Shown here: positions 23,796 to 33,450 of the stretch, piece by piece
Position numbering within the stretch: the first letter of the stretch is position 1
Layout: each line of letters begins with the position of its first letter
NCBI RefSeq assembly: GCF_016464705.1
Contig: NZ_JAEHOB010000023.1
Coordinates: 8,910-65,859 of the forward strand
Length of the DNA: 56,950 bases
Reading direction: 5' to 3'
DNA from: Qaidamihabitans albus
GTDB taxonomy: Bacteria; Actinomycetota; Actinomycetes; Mycobacteriales; Pseudonocardiaceae
Made by a program: the position numbers and the translations under genes
The notes under the pieces: model-generated
What the model was told of the DNA's origin: nothing
Seen by the model: only the letters and a program-made list of their open reading frames with translations
Database searches by the model: none

Positions 23796-25100
23796 ATGAC
23801 GGAATCGGACCTGTTGAGCCGGCACCGGGCCGTGCTGCCGGACTGGCTGGCGCTGTACTACTCCGAACCGATCGAAATCGTGCGGGCGCAGGGCAGGCAC
23901 GTCACCGACTCCACGGACCGGACGTACCTCGACTTCTTCGCCGGGATCCTGACCAACGCCATCGGCTACGACGTCCGCGAGATCTCCGACGCGATCCGCG
24001 CGCAGCTCGACACCGGCGTGCTGCACACCTCGACGCTCTACCTCATCCGCAAGCAGGTGGAGCTCGCCGAGCAGATCGCGGAGCTCTCCGGCATCCCGGA
24101 CGCGAAGGTGTTCTTCACCAACTCCGGCACCGAGGCCAACGAGACCGCGCTGATGCTCGCCACCCAGTACCGGCGCAGCAACCAGGTGCTCGCGCTGCGC
24201 AACTCCTACCACGGCCGCGCGTTCGCGACGGTGGGCATCACCGGCAACCGGGGCTGGTCGGCCAGCGCGCTCTCGCCGGTGAAGGTCAGCTACGTGCACG
24301 GCGGCTACCGCTACCGCGGCCCGTTCGCCGGCCTCTCCGACGCCGACTACATCGCCGCGTGCGTGGACGACCTGCGCGACGTGCTGCGCACCACCACCTC
24401 CGGCGACGTTGCCGCGCTGATCGCCGAGCCGATCCAGGGGGTCGGCGGCTTCAACGTGCCGCCGGACGGGCTGCTCGGCGCGTTCAAGGAGGTGCTCGAC
24501 GAGTACGGCATCCTGCTCATCTCCGACGAGGTGCAGACCGGCTGGGGCCGCACCGGCGAGCACTTCTGGGGCATCGGCGCGCACGGTGTCACCCCGGACG
24601 CGCTGACCTTCGCGAAGGGCCTCGGAAACGGGCTCGCGATCGGCGGCGTGGTCGCCCGCGCGGACGTGATGGACAGCCTGCGAGCCAACTCGATCTCCAC
24701 CTTCGGCGGCAACCCGGTCGCGACGGCGGGCGCCAAGGCCACCCTGGACTACCTGCTCGACAACGATCTCCAGGGCAACGCCGCCAAGCTGGGCGACCGG
24801 CTGATCGCCGGACTGCGGGACATCGGCGACCGCTACGGCGTGGTCGGCGATGTGCGTGGCAAGGGCCTCATGCTCGGCATCGAGCTGGTGGAGCCGGGCA
24901 GCGCCGAGCCGAGCCCGCCCGCCGCCGGCATCGTGCTCGAGGAGACGAAGGCACGCGGCCTGCTCGTCGGTAAGGGCGGCCTGCACAACAACGTGATCCG
25001 GCTGGCACCGCCGATGACGCTGACCGACGACGAGGCGGGTGAGGCCCTCGCGATCCTGGGAGAGTCGATCGCGGTGGCGAACGAGGAGCGCGGCGCATGA
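23796..25100 (+). CDS. Class III omega-aminotransferase (beta-alanine type)
   Basis: 434-aa PLP-dependent transaminase. N-S-G-T-E-A-N-E (cofactor phosphate region), S-Y-H-G-R, I-A-E-P-I-Q-G-V-G-G, S-D-E-V-Q-T-G-W-G-R-T-G and the Schiff-base Lys274 in F-A-K-G-L-G-N-G are all intact. Overall it resembles AGXT2/4-aminobutyrate-type enzymes. Followed with a 4-base overlap (ATGA) by the semialdehyde dehydrogenase, it should convert beta-alanine to malonic semialdehyde, the step after ureidopropionase. GABA or beta-aminoisobutyrate are alternative substrates. Confidence 0.9.
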   Translation: MTESDLLSRHRAVLPDWLALYYSEPIEIVRAQGRHVTDSTDRTYLDFFAGILTNAIGYDVREISDAIRAQLDTGVLHTSTLYLIRKQVELAEQIAELSGIPDAKVFFTNSGTEANETALMLATQYRRSNQVLALRNSYHGRAFATVGITGNRGWSASALSPVKVSYVHGGYRYRGPFAGLSDADYIAACVDDLRDVLRTTTSGDVAALIAEPIQGVGGFNVPPDGLLGAFKEVLDEYGILLISDEVQTGWGRTGEHFWGIGAHGVTPDALTFAKGLGNGLAIGGVVARADVMDSLRANSISTFGGNPVATAGAKATLDYLLDNDLQGNAAKLGDRLIAGLRDIGDRYGVVGDVRGKGLMLGIELVEPGSAEPSPPAAGIVLEETKARGLLVGKGGLHNNVIRLAPPMTLTDDEAGEALAILGESIAVANEERGA

Positions 25101-26587
25101 CGGAGCGGATCAGTCACTGGATCGACGGCAAGAGCTGGGCTGGGGCACCCGAACGGACCGGGGAGGTGTTCGATCCCGCCACCGGCGAAGTCCGCGCGCA
25201 CGTGGACTTCGCCGGTGACCGGGAGGTCGCCGAGGCGGTCGGCGCCGCGGCCCGCGCGCTGCCCGGCTGGCGCGCCGCCTCGCTGGCCACGCGCGGCAAG
25301 GTGCTGTTCGCGTTCCGCGAGCTGCTCGCAGCGCGCAAGGACGAGCTCGCCCGGATCGTCACCGACGAGCACGGCAAGGTGCTCTCCGACGCCGCAGGCG
25401 AGGTACAGCGCGCGCTGGAGAACGTCGAGTTCGCCTGCGGGGCGCCGCAACTGCTCAAGGGCGGGTTCAGCGAGAACGTCTCGCGCGGCGTGGACGTGTA
25501 CTCGATCGCCCAGCCGCTCGGCGTGGTTGGCGTGATCTCCCCGTTCAACTTCCCGGCGATGGTGCCGCTGTGGTTCGTGCCCAACGCGATCGCGTGCGGC
25601 AACACGGTCGTGCTCAAGCCCAGCGAGAAGGACCCGTCCGCGGCCTTGTTCATCGCGGAGCTGTTCGCCGAGGCGGGGCTGCCGCCGGGTGTGCTCAACG
25701 TGCTGCACGGCGACAAGGTGGCCGTCGACGGCCTGCTGGAGCACCCGGCGGTGAAGGGCATCTCGTTCGTCGGCTCGACACCGATCGCGCGCTACGTCTA
25801 CGAGACCGGCACCAGCCGGGGCAAGCGCGTGCAGGCGCTCGGCGGCGCCAAGAACCACATGGTCGTGCTGCCCGACGCCGACCTCGATCTGGCCGCCGAC
25901 GCGGCGGTCTCCGCCGGGTTCGGCTCGGCGGGGGAACGGTGCATGGCGGTGTCGGTGGTGGTCGCGGTCGACCCGGCCGGGGACGAGCTGGTCGCCAGGA
26001 TCGCCGAGCGCATCGCCGCGCTGCGGGTCGGCGACGGCCGCGAGCCCGAGTCGGAGATGGGGCCGCTCGTCACGGCCGCCCACCGCGAGCGCGTCCGCTC
26101 CTACATCGACGCCGGGGTCGCCGCCGGCGCGGAGCTGGTGGTCGACGGCCGCGCCGCCGCGGAAGGGCGGGCCGGCTTCTGGCTGGGCCCGACCCTGTTC
26201 GACCGGGTGGGTCCGGACATGTCGATCTACACCGACGAGATCTTCGGCCCCGTGCTCTCCGTGGCCCGGACCGCCTCCTACGACGAGGCGCTGGAACTGG
26301 TCAACGCGAGCCCCTACGGCAACGGCACGGCGATCTTCACCACCGACGGCGGCGCCGCCCGGCGGTTCCAGCACGAGGTCGAGGTCGGCATGGTCGGCGT
26401 CAACGTGCCGATCCCGGTGCCGGTCGGCTACTACTCCTTCGGCGGCTGGAAGGACTCGCTGTTCGGCGACAGCCACGCCTACGGTCCGGAGGGCATCCAC
26501 TTCTTCACGCGCACCAAGGTGGTCACCTCGCGCTGGCCCGACCAGTCCCACGCCGGCGTCAACCTGGGCTTCCCCGGCAACGCCTGA
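25097..26587 (+). CDS. mmsA: CoA-acylating (methyl)malonate-semialdehyde dehydrogenase
   Basis: 496-aa aldehyde dehydrogenase of the MMSDH type, converting malonic semialdehyde to acetyl-CoA (or methylmalonic semialdehyde to propionyl-CoA) with NAD+ and CoA. Catalytic Cys282 lies in [11 protein letters not shown]; the usual ALDH general-base Glu is replaced in Q-A-L-G-G-A-K-N-H, as in CoA-acylating members. [11 protein letters not shown] and the C-terminal [12 protein letters not shown] are family hallmarks. Its ATG overlaps the aminotransferase stop. It completes the route from beta-alanine to central metabolism. Confidence 0.93.
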   Translation: MTERISHWIDGKSWAGAPERTGEVFDPATGEVRAHVDFAGDREVAEAVGAAARALPGWRAASLATRGKVLFAFRELLAARKDELARIVTDEHGKVLSDAAGEVQRALENVEFACGAPQLLKGGFSENVSRGVDVYSIAQPLGVVGVISPFNFPAMVPLWFVPNAIACGNTVVLKPSEKDPSAALFIAELFAEAGLPPGVLNVLHGDKVAVDGLLEHPAVKGISFVGSTPIARYVYETGTSRGKRVQALGGAKNHMVVLPDADLDLAADAAVSAGFGSAGERCMAVSVVVAVDPAGDELVARIAERIAALRVGDGREPESEMGPLVTAAHRERVRSYIDAGVAAGAELVVDGRAAAEGRAGFWLGPTLFDRVGPDMSIYTDEIFGPVLSVARTASYDEALELVNASPYGNGTAIFTTDGGAARRFQHEVEVGMVGVNVPIPVPVGYYSFGGWKDSLFGDSHAYGPEGIHFFTRTKVVTSRWPDQSHAGVNLGFPGNA

Positions 26588-26657
26588 CCTGCCGGCACAG
26601 CGAACCCGTAAACTCGTCGTCAACTACGCATCGGTAGGGCGACGAGAGGAGGTGCCG

Positions 26658-27683
26658 GTGGCCAGCTCCGAGGAGCGCCGCTTCGAAGTCCTGCGGGCCA
26701 TCGTTGCCGACTACGTGTCGAACCAGGAGCCCATCGGATCGAAGGCGCTCGTGGACCGGCACAACCTCGGCGTGTCCAGCGCGACCGTGCGCAACGACAT
26801 GGCGGCCCTCGAGGAAGAGGGCTACATCACACAACCGCACACCAGCGCGGGACGTATCCCGACCGACAAGGGCTACCGGCTCTTCGTCGACCGGCTCTCC
26901 GAGATCAAGCCGCTCTCCGGCGCCGAGCGCCGCGCCATCAGCGGTTTCCTGGAGGGCGCGGTCGATCTCGACGACGTGCTACGGCGCTCGGTGCGGCTGC
27001 TGGCCCAGCTGACGCGCCAGGTCGCGGTCGTGCAGTACCCGATGCTCACCAACTCCACCGTGCGCCACGTCGAGGTGGTGCAGCTCACCGCGGCCCGGCT
27101 GATGCTCGTGCTGATCACCGACACCGGCCGGGTCGACCAGCGCACGGTCGACCTCGGTGACGTGATAGCGGACGAGGGCGTCGCGCGGCTGCGGGACATG
27201 CTCAACGTCGCGCTGAGCGGGCACCGGCTCTCCGAGGCCGCCGCGAAGGTCGCGGAGATGCCGGAGCAGGCGCCCGCCGAGCTGCGCGACGTGATGACCA
27301 GGGTCTGTACCGTGCTGGTGGAGTCGCTCGTCGAGCATCCGGAGGAGCGGCTCGTGCTCGGGGGGACGGCGAACCTCACCCGCAACGTCGCGGACTTCCC
27401 CGGCTCGCTGCGCCAGGTGCTGGAGGCCCTCGAGGAACAGGTCGTGGTTCTCAAGCTCCTCGCCGCGGCCCGCAACCCCGGTGCGATCGCGGTGCGGATC
27501 GGTGAGGAGAATGAGGACGAGCAGATGCGCAGCACCTCGGTGGTGTCCATCGGGTACGGCATGGATGACATGCTCCTGGGGGGCATGGGCGTGGTCGGCC
27601 CGACACGGATGGACTATCCCAGCACGATCGCCGCGGTGCGTGCGGTGGCCAACTACGTGGGCCAGATCCTGGCCGGCAAGTAG
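26658..27683 (+). CDS. hrcA: Heat-inducible transcription repressor HrcA
   Basis: 341-aa repressor of chaperone genes that binds CIRCE elements. The start at 26658 is preferred over a GTG at 26652 because the latter lies inside the AGGAGG site. The N-terminal winged helix ([33 protein letters not shown]) and the C-terminal [15 protein letters not shown] segment are conserved. I find no CIRCE inverted repeat in the 70 bases upstream. It starts the conserved hrcA-dnaJ-rsmE cluster. Confidence 0.97.
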   Translation: MASSEERRFEVLRAIVADYVSNQEPIGSKALVDRHNLGVSSATVRNDMAALEEEGYITQPHTSAGRIPTDKGYRLFVDRLSEIKPLSGAERRAISGFLEGAVDLDDVLRRSVRLLAQLTRQVAVVQYPMLTNSTVRHVEVVQLTAARLMLVLITDTGRVDQRTVDLGDVIADEGVARLRDMLNVALSGHRLSEAAAKVAEMPEQAPAELRDVMTRVCTVLVESLVEHPEERLVLGGTANLTRNVADFPGSLRQVLEALEEQVVVLKLLAAARNPGAIAVRIGEENEDEQMRSTSVVSIGYGMDDMLLGGMGVVGPTRMDYPSTIAAVRAVANYVGQILAGK

Positions 27684-27746
27684 CCGGTGACGGGGGACGA
27701 GGCTGTCAGCGCAGATTCGCAATAGGCACGGGAGGACGGCAAGACG

Positions 27747-28913
27747 GTGGCGAGGGACTACTACGGCATCCTGGGCGTGGCGAAGAACGCGCCGGACCAG
27801 GAGATCAAGCGTGCCTACCGCAGGCTCGCGCGCGAACTGCACCCTGACGTCAACCCCTCCGAGGACGCCCAGCACCGATTCAGCGAGGTCACCACCGCCT
27901 ACGAGGTCCTGTCCGACCCGCAGAAGCGCAAGATCGTCGACCTCGGCGGCGACCCGCTGGAGAACGGTGCCGCCGCAGGCGGCGGTGGCGGTGACCCGTT
28001 CGGCGGCTTCGGCGGGCTCGGCGACATCATGGACGCCTTCTTCGGTGCGGCCACCGGTGGCGGCCGTGGGCGCGGCCCGCGCAGCCGGGTCCAGCCCGGC
28101 TCCGACGCGCTGATCCGGATCGGCCTCACGCTGGAGGAGTGCGCCACCGGTGTCGACAAGGAGATCACCGTCGACACGGCGATCCTCTGCGACCTGTGCC
28201 AGGGCGCCGGCACGTCGGAGGGCGCCACGGTCAAGACCTGTGACACCTGCGGCGGGCAGGGTGAGATCCAGTCGGTGCAGCGTTCCTTCCTCGGCCAGGT
28301 CGTCACCGCACGGCCGTGCCCGGTGTGCCGCGGCTTCGGCGAGGTCATCACCGACCCCTGCCAGCAGTGCGGCGGCGACGGCCGGGTGCGCTCCCGGCGG
28401 GACGTGGTGGCGAAGATCCCGCCGGGCGTCGGCGACGGCATGCGGATCCGGCTGTCCGGGCAGGGCGAGGTCGGGCCCGGCGGCGGCCCCGCAGGCGACC
28501 TCTACGTGGAGGTCGACGAGGCGCCGCACGACGTGTTCGTCCGCGAGGGCCACGACCTGCACTGCAACTTCCGCATCCCGATGACCAGCGCCGCGCTGGG
28601 CGCGACGGTGCCGCTGGAGACGCTGATCGACGGCGAGCAGGAGATCGACATCGAGCCGGGCACGCAGCCGAACACCGAGCTGGTGCTGCCCGGAAAGGGC
28701 ATGCCGCGGCTGCGCTCGTCCGGCCGCGTCGACGGCAGGGGCGACCTGCACGTGCACATCGACGTCGTCGTGCCGAGCAAGCTCGACGACGAGCAGAGCG
28801 AGCTGCTGCGCGAGCTGGCGCGGCGGCGGGGTGAGGAAGCGCCCACGCTCTCCGGCAACGGCCACAAGCACGGCGGCGGCCTGTTCTCGAAGCTGCGCGC
28901 CAAGAGCCGCTAG
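27747..28913 (+). CDS. dnaJ: Chaperone protein DnaJ (DnaJ2 type)
   Basis: 388-aa Hsp40 co-chaperone of DnaK. J domain at residues 4-70 with H32-P33-D34, Gly/Phe-rich linker (D-P-F-G-G-F-G-G), four C-x-x-C-x-G-x-G zinc repeats (C-D-L-C, C-D-T-C, C-P-V-C, C-Q-Q-C) and two C-terminal substrate-binding domains. This is the second actinobacterial DnaJ linked to hrcA rather than the one in the dnaK operon. GTG start, 63 bases after hrcA. Confidence 0.97.
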   Translation: MARDYYGILGVAKNAPDQEIKRAYRRLARELHPDVNPSEDAQHRFSEVTTAYEVLSDPQKRKIVDLGGDPLENGAAAGGGGGDPFGGFGGLGDIMDAFFGAATGGGRGRGPRSRVQPGSDALIRIGLTLEECATGVDKEITVDTAILCDLCQGAGTSEGATVKTCDTCGGQGEIQSVQRSFLGQVVTARPCPVCRGFGEVITDPCQQCGGDGRVRSRRDVVAKIPPGVGDGMRIRLSGQGEVGPGGGPAGDLYVEVDEAPHDVFVREGHDLHCNFRIPMTSAALGATVPLETLIDGEQEIDIEPGTQPNTELVLPGKGMPRLRSSGRVDGRGDLHVHIDVVVPSKLDDEQSELLRELARRRGEEAPTLSGNGHKHGGGLFSKLRAKSR

Positions 28914-29686
28914 TGCCCGACGGCGCCGACGGTAGCGACAGCACACCGCCGGTCTTCCTGGTCGCGGAGCTGCCTGCTGGCGAGCACGTGTCGCTCGACG
29001 GCGAGGAGGCACGGCACGCCGCCACCGTGCGGCGGACGCGGCCGGGCGAGCAGCTGACCCTCTCCGACAGTGCCGGAGGTGTCGCGCGCTGCGTGGTGGA
29101 GGCCGTCCACCCCGGCCGCCACCCTCGTCTCGACCTGCGGGTGCGGCAGCGGTGGCAGGAGCCGCCGCCCGCGCTGCGCGTCACGATCGCGCAGGCGCTG
29201 GCCAAGGGCGATCGTGGCGAGCTCGCCGTCGAGCTCGCCACCGAGGCCGGAGCGGACGCTGTGCTGCCGTGGCGGGCCGCCCGCAGCATCGCCCGCTGGG
29301 ACGAAGGCCCGCGCGGGGCCAAGGCGCTCGCGCGGTGGCGTGCCGCCGCCCGCGCCGCCGCGAAGCAGGCCCGGCGAGGGCGGGTTCCCGAGGTCGGCGA
29401 TCCGGTCGGCACGAAGGAGCTGGTCGCGGTGCTCTCCGGCGCCGCGTGCGGCCTCGTGCTCGACGCCGACGCGCCGCGGCGGCTCACCGAGGCGGAGCTG
29501 CCCGCGGAGGGCGAGCTCGTGCTGGTCGTCGGTCCGGAGGGTGGGATCACGCCCGGTGAGCGGGAGGCGTTCGCCGCAGCCGGGGCGCTCGGCGTGCGGC
29601 TCGGCCCGACGGTGCTGCGCACCTCGACGGCGGGCGCGGTCGCCCTCGGCGCCCTTGGCGCGCTCACCAGCCGCTGGCGCGGCTGA
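28913..29686 (+). CDS. rsmE: 16S rRNA (uracil-1498-N3)-methyltransferase RsmE
   Basis: 257-aa SPOUT-fold RNA methyltransferase that methylates U1498 (E. coli numbering) of 16S rRNA. The knot region V-V-G-P-E-G-G-I-T-P-G-E and the S-adenosylmethionine loop L-R-T-S-T-A are intact; an N-terminal PUA-like domain (E-E-A-R-H-A-A-T-V-R-R) precedes it. Its GTG shares one base with the dnaJ stop (TAGTG), showing tight coupling. Confidence 0.93.
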   Translation: MPDGADGSDSTPPVFLVAELPAGEHVSLDGEEARHAATVRRTRPGEQLTLSDSAGGVARCVVEAVHPGRHPRLDLRVRQRWQEPPPALRVTIAQALAKGDRGELAVELATEAGADAVLPWRAARSIARWDEGPRGAKALARWRAAARAAAKQARRGRVPEVGDPVGTKELVAVLSGAACGLVLDADAPRRLTEAELPAEGELVLVVGPEGGITPGEREAFAAAGALGVRLGPTVLRTSTAGAVALGALGALTSRWRG

Positions 29687-29832
29687 TGTAGCCCGAACGG
29701 GTGCCGTCAGTTCGACCGTCGCGGCTGTTTGGACGTATTTCCATGCCACTGCTGGCGTGACGCCAGGAACAACCGTTACGCTCGTTAACGATCGACTTCC
29801 CCCGGTTTCGGCGCGCTCGGCGCGCCGACGAC

Positions 29833-29863
29833 CCGCCGGACACCTCCCCCCTCGGTCCGGCGG
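29833..29863 (+). terminator. Hairpin in rsmE-HIT spacer
   Basis: A 9-bp perfect stem, CCGCCGGAC against GTCCGGCGG, lies in the 317-base gap 29687-30003. The gap otherwise holds an A/T-rich patch near 29770-29795 with CGTTAACG, a possible promoter, and no coding-like reading frame. Confidence 0.5.
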
Positions 29864-30003
29864 AGCCGCGGAGGCGGTGGAGCGACCCCCAGGCTTCACC
29901 GCCCCGCGGCGCCTAGTCGGTGACCGGGCCACCTCCCTCAGGCGCCTGTGCCACTTCGCAGCGCCCTTGCCGCCCGCGTGGCCACCCTCGATAGGGTCTG
30001 CGC

Positions 30004-30369
30004 ATGAGCGACGCGGACACGCTGTTCGAACGAATCATCGCCAGGGAGATCCCGGCCGAGGTCGTGCACGAGACCGAGACCACGCTGGCGTTCCGGGATG
30101 TCCGGCCGCAGGCGAGCACGCACGTGCTCGTGGTGCCCAAGACCCGGTACCGCACGGTGGCCGAACTCGCCGCCGCCGATCCGCAGCTGCTCGCCGACGT
30201 CGTCACCACCGCCGAGGAGGTGGCCAGGCTGGAGGGTCTCACCGAGAGCGGCTACCGCATCGTCTTCAACACCGGTGACGACGCAGGCCAGACCGTGTTC
30301 CATGTCCACGCGCACGTGCTCGGCGGGGAACAGCTCGGCTTTTTCGGGCGTTATACCGACGGGGCCTGA
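30004..30369 (+). CDS. HIT-family nucleotide hydrolase
   Basis: 121-aa histidine-triad protein of the HinT type. H-V-H-A-H-V-L-G-G is the catalytic triad near the C-terminus, and N-terminal F-E-R-I-I-A-R-E-I-P-A is characteristic. HinT proteins hydrolyse AMP-lysine-type adenosine phosphoramidates. In related actinobacteria this gene also precedes phoH. Confidence 0.94.
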   Translation: MSDADTLFERIIAREIPAEVVHETETTLAFRDVRPQASTHVLVVPKTRYRTVAELAAADPQLLADVVTTAEEVARLEGLTESGYRIVFNTGDDAGQTVFHVHAHVLGGEQLGFFGRYTDGA

Positions 30370-30404
30370 ACGGCCCTGGGCGGGGTAATCTACCTGCCCT
30401 ACGG

Positions 30405-30427
30405 CGTCGATGCCGTTAGCATCGACG
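30405..30427 (+). promoter_or_regulatory. Perfect hairpin upstream of phoH
   Basis: CGTCGATGC and GCATCGACG form a 9-bp stem with a five-base loop. The right arm shares the word GCATCGAC with the tandem repeat that starts 14 bases later, so the hairpin arm and the repeat units could form alternative pairings. Confidence 0.6.
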
Positions 30428-30440
30428 TGGCGAGAATGAC

Positions 30441-30496
30441 CAGTACCGACCAGCATCGACCAGCATCGACCAGCATCGACCAGCATCGACCAGCGC
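30441..30496 (+). repeat. 10-bp tandem repeat (CAGCATCGAC)n before phoH
   Basis: Four perfect head-to-tail copies of CAGCATCGAC (30451-30490) with a degenerate copy in front (30441-30450) and a partial one behind. The period of 10 is not a multiple of three. If translation began at the upstream GTG/ATG (30427/30436), any copy-number change would shift the frame; if it begins at 30526, the array lies in the leader. Confidence 0.9.
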
Positions 30497-30525
30497 AGCC
30501 GCGCAGAAAGCAGGCCCGAGGGCAC

Positions 30526-31557
30526 GTGGCCGGAACCGCCCCGCAGCAACCCACAGAGGCCGCCTCGCAGGCAGCCCAGTCGAAATTCCCCATTCCCGAC
30601 GCCGCCGCACTTGTCCTGCTCGGCTCCCGGGACGAGAACCTCCGGGTCGCGGAGGATCTGCTCGACGCCGACGTGCACGTCCGCGGCAACGAGGTCACCC
30701 TCACGGGTGCACCGGCCGATGTCGCCTTCGCCGAGCGCGTCTTCGCGGAGCTCGTGCTCCTGGCCGGGCGTGGCCAGCAGATGGGGCCGGACGCCGTCCG
30801 GCGCACCGTGGCGATGCTCTCGGCCGGCAGCTCGGAGTCGCCCGCCGACGTGCTGAGCATGGACATCCTGTCCCGCCGTGGCCGCACGATCCGGCCGAAG
30901 ACGCTCAACCAGAAGCGTTATGTCGACGCGATCGACAAGCACACCGTCGTGTTCGGCATCGGCCCCGCCGGTACCGGCAAGACGTACCTGGCGATGGCCA
31001 AGGCCGTGCAGGCGTTGCAGGCCAAGCAGGTGACGCGGATCGTCCTCACCCGGCCCGCCGTCGAGGCGGGCGAGCGGCTCGGCTACCTGCCGGGCACGCT
31101 CAACGAGAAGATCGATCCGTACCTCCGGCCGCTGTACGACGCGCTGCACGACATGGTCGATCCCGAGTCGATCCCGCGGCTCATGCAGGCGGGCACGATC
31201 GAGATCGCGCCGCTGGCCTACATGCGCGGCCGCACGCTGAACGACGCGTTCATCATTCTGGACGAGGCGCAGAACACCACGCCCGAGCAGATGAAGATGT
31301 TCCTCACGCGGCTCGGCTTCGGCTCCAAGGTCGTGGTCACGGGCGACATCACGCAGGTGGACCTGCCGAGCGGGCAGCGCAGCGGGCTGCGGATCGTGCG
31401 GGAGATCCTGGAGGGCGTCGACGACCTGTTCTTCTCCAGCCTCACCAGCCACGACGTGGTGCGGCACCGGCTCGTCGGCGACATCGTGGACGCCTACGAG
31501 AAGTGGCACGCGACCCAGGACGCCCCCAACAGCGGGAAGGCCGCCGGCGACCGATGA
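30526..31557 (+). CDS. phoH: PhoH-family ATPase (PhoH1)
   Basis: 343-aa PhoH-like P-loop ATPase, corresponding to Rv2368c by position. N-terminal KH-like segment followed by Walker A G-P-A-G-T-G-K-T and Walker [10 protein letters not shown]; the [10 protein letters not shown] and G-D-I-T-Q-V-D-L-P motifs complete the core. These proteins are RNA-linked ATPases/helicases. I take the GTG at 30526 because conserved sequence starts soon after, though its ribosome site (GAGGG, three bases away) is poor; the frame is open from 30427 across the 10-bp repeats, so a 376-aa form is possible. Thirteen bases precede ybeY. Confidence 0.93.
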   Translation: MAGTAPQQPTEAASQAAQSKFPIPDAAALVLLGSRDENLRVAEDLLDADVHVRGNEVTLTGAPADVAFAERVFAELVLLAGRGQQMGPDAVRRTVAMLSAGSSESPADVLSMDILSRRGRTIRPKTLNQKRYVDAIDKHTVVFGIGPAGTGKTYLAMAKAVQALQAKQVTRIVLTRPAVEAGERLGYLPGTLNEKIDPYLRPLYDALHDMVDPESIPRLMQAGTIEIAPLAYMRGRTLNDAFIILDEAQNTTPEQMKMFLTRLGFGSKVVVTGDITQVDLPSGQRSGLRIVREILEGVDDLFFSSLTSHDVVRHRLVGDIVDAYEKWHATQDAPNSGKAAGDR

Positions 31558-31570
31558 GCGAGGAACGTCG

Positions 31571-32122
31571 ATGAGCATCGAGATCGCGAACGAGTCCGGC
31601 GCGAGGGTGGAGGAGGAGTCGATCGTCTCCGCGGCCCGGTTCGCGCTGGACAAGATGGAGGTCAGCCCCCTCGCCGAGCTGTCCGTGCTGCTCGTGACCC
31701 TCGAAGTGATGGAGGACCTGCACGAGCGCTGGATGGACCTGCCGGGGCCGACGGACGTCATGGCGTTCCCGATGGACGAGCTGGAGGCCACCCGCAGGCC
31801 CGACGCCGCGGAGGCGTCGCCGGCGCTGCTCGGTGACATCGTGCTGTGCCCGGCGTTCGCGAAGGACCAGGCCCACGCGGCCGGCCATTCGCTCGGCGAC
31901 GAGTTGCACCTGCTGACCGTGCACGGCGTGCTGCACCTGCTCGGCTACGACCACGCCGAGCCGGCCGAGGAACGTGAGATGTTCAGCCTGCAGAAGCGCA
32001 TCCTCGCCGACTTCCAGGCGGCAAGGGCCGCCGCCGAGCGCCGGGACGCCCGGCGCACTGCCGACGACCGGCTGCTCGGGGCGGCGGGTCTCAACGGAGG
32101 GCCAGAGCCGGAGTCGTCGTGA
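31571..32122 (+). CDS. ybeY: Endoribonuclease YbeY
   Basis: 183-aa zinc endoribonuclease for 16S rRNA 3' maturation and ribosome quality control. The metal site [11 protein letters not shown] is intact, and P-T-D-V-M-A-F-P-M with G-D-I-V-L-C form the rest of the fold. A charged C-terminal tail of about 35 residues extends beyond the usual end. The stop overlaps the start of the next gene (GTGA). Confidence 0.96.
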   Translation: MSIEIANESGARVEEESIVSAARFALDKMEVSPLAELSVLLVTLEVMEDLHERWMDLPGPTDVMAFPMDELEATRRPDAAEASPALLGDIVLCPAFAKDQAHAAGHSLGDELHLLTVHGVLHLLGYDHAEPAEEREMFSLQKRILADFQAARAAAERRDARRTADDRLLGAAGLNGGPEPESS

Positions 32123-33450
32123 CCAGTTCCGCGGTCCTGCTCGTCATCGCCGCACTGCTCGTCCTGCTCGGCGGTGTGTTCGCGGCGGCGGACGCGGCCA
32201 TCAGCACGATGTCGCAGGTCCGGGCCGAGGGCCTGGTGCGGCTGAGCCGGCTCGGGGCGCGTCAGCTCACCGCCGTCCTGCGCGAGCGCAGGCGGCATAT
32301 CAACCTGCTCCTGCTGCTGCGCATGGGCTGCGAGCTCACCTCGACCGTGCTGGTCACGGTCGTCAGCCTGCGCAGGATCGAGCCGGTGTGGCTCGCCGTC
32401 GTGACCGCGGGCCTGGCGATGGTTGTGATCAGCTACGTCCTCGTCGGCGTCGGCCCGCGCACCATCGGCAGGCAGCATCCCGACCGCGTCGGGCTGATCG
32501 TGGCGGGGCCGGTGCGCGTGCTCGGCTCCGTGCTGGGCCCGCTGAGCAGGCTCCTCATCGTCCTCGGCAACGCCATCACACCGGGCAAGGGGTTTCGCGA
32601 GGGCCCGTTCACCACCGAGGCCGAGCTGAGGGAGCTGGTGGACCTCGCGAGGGAGCGCGGCGTCGTGGAGGACTCTGAGCGCGAGATGATCCACTCGGTG
32701 TTCGAGCTCGGCGACACGGTGGCCCGCGAGGTCATGGTGCCCCGCACGGAGATCATCTGGATCGAGCAGAACAAGACCGTGCGCCAGGCGCTCGCGCTGT
32801 CGTTGCGGACCGGCTTCACCCGGCTGCCGGTGATCGGTGAGTCGGTGGACGACGTCGTGGGCGTGGTCCACCTCAAGGATCTCGTCCAGGCGTCGATGGC
32901 CGAGGGCGGCAACGCCCGCGAGGTGGGCGAGCTGATGAACCCGGCGAGCTTCGTGCCCGACTCCAAGCGGCTCGACGAGCTGCTCAAGGAGATGCAGGTG
33001 TCGCGCAGCCACCTGGCGATCGCGGTCGACGAGTACGGTGGCACCGCCGGCCTGGTCACCATCGAGGACATCCTGGAGGAGATCGTCGGCGAGATCACCG
33101 ACGAGTCCGACACCGGTGAGCGGCCGCCGGTGGAGTACCTGGACGACAACGCCGTCCGCGTGTCGGCGAGACTGGCGGTCGACGACCTTGGCGAGCTGTT
33201 CGCCCTCGACCTCTCGGACTACGACGTCGAGACCGTCAGCGGGCTGCTCGCGCAGCGGCTCGGCCGGGTGCCGCTGCCGGGCGCCGAGGCCGAGATCGCC
33301 GGCCTGCGGCTGCACGCCGAGGGCGGCAAGGACCGGCGCGGCAGGATGCGGATCACCACGGTCGTCGTGCGGGCGGTCGACGACCGGATCGCCGGCCGCA
33401 GGCTGCCGGTGGGCAACGACGAGCAGGACAGGAGTGTGGAGCATGCCTGA
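32119..33450 (+). CDS. HlyC/CorC-type transporter (CNNM + CBS domains)
   Basis: 443-aa membrane protein, Rv2366c-like. An N-terminal CNNM/DUF21 domain with about three to four helices (residues 1-150) is followed by two CBS domains (V-P-R-T-E-I-I-W-I to D-L-V-Q and M-N-P-A-S-F-V-P onwards; [23 protein letters not shown]) and a CorC/HlyC C-terminal domain. The family is implicated in Mg2+/Co2+ efflux. Start overlaps ybeY; end overlaps the next small gene by eight bases. Confidence 0.94.
   Translation: MTSSAVLLVIAALLVLLGGVFAAADAAISTMSQVRAEGLVRLSRLGARQLTAVLRERRRHINLLLLLRMGCELTSTVLVTVVSLRRIEPVWLAVVTAGLAMVVISYVLVGVGPRTIGRQHPDRVGLIVAGPVRVLGSVLGPLSRLLIVLGNAITPGKGFREGPFTTEAELRELVDLARERGVVEDSEREMIHSVFELGDTVAREVMVPRTEIIWIEQNKTVRQALALSLRTGFTRLPVIGESVDDVVGVVHLKDLVQASMAEGGNAREVGELMNPASFVPDSKRLDELLKEMQVSRSHLAIAVDEYGGTAGLVTIEDILEEIVGEITDESDTGERPPVEYLDDNAVRVSARLAVDDLGELFALDLSDYDVETVSGLLAQRLGRVPLPGAEAEIAGLRLHAEGGKDRRGRMRITTVVVRAVDDRIAGRRLPVGNDEQDRSVEHA

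Noticed and set aside
23679-24986. 5' extension of the PucR frame (minus strand) through the aminotransferase gene
   Set aside because: The conserved PucR start M-Y-P-T-V is at 23678, and the extension is antisense to a complete aminotransferase.
26588-26657. CIRCE operator before hrcA
   Set aside because: Looked for the TTAGCACTC/GAGTGCTAA inverted repeat; nothing close is present.
26979-29012. 677-codon minus-strand open frame
   Set aside because: Antisense to hrcA, dnaJ and rsmE, which are unmistakable.
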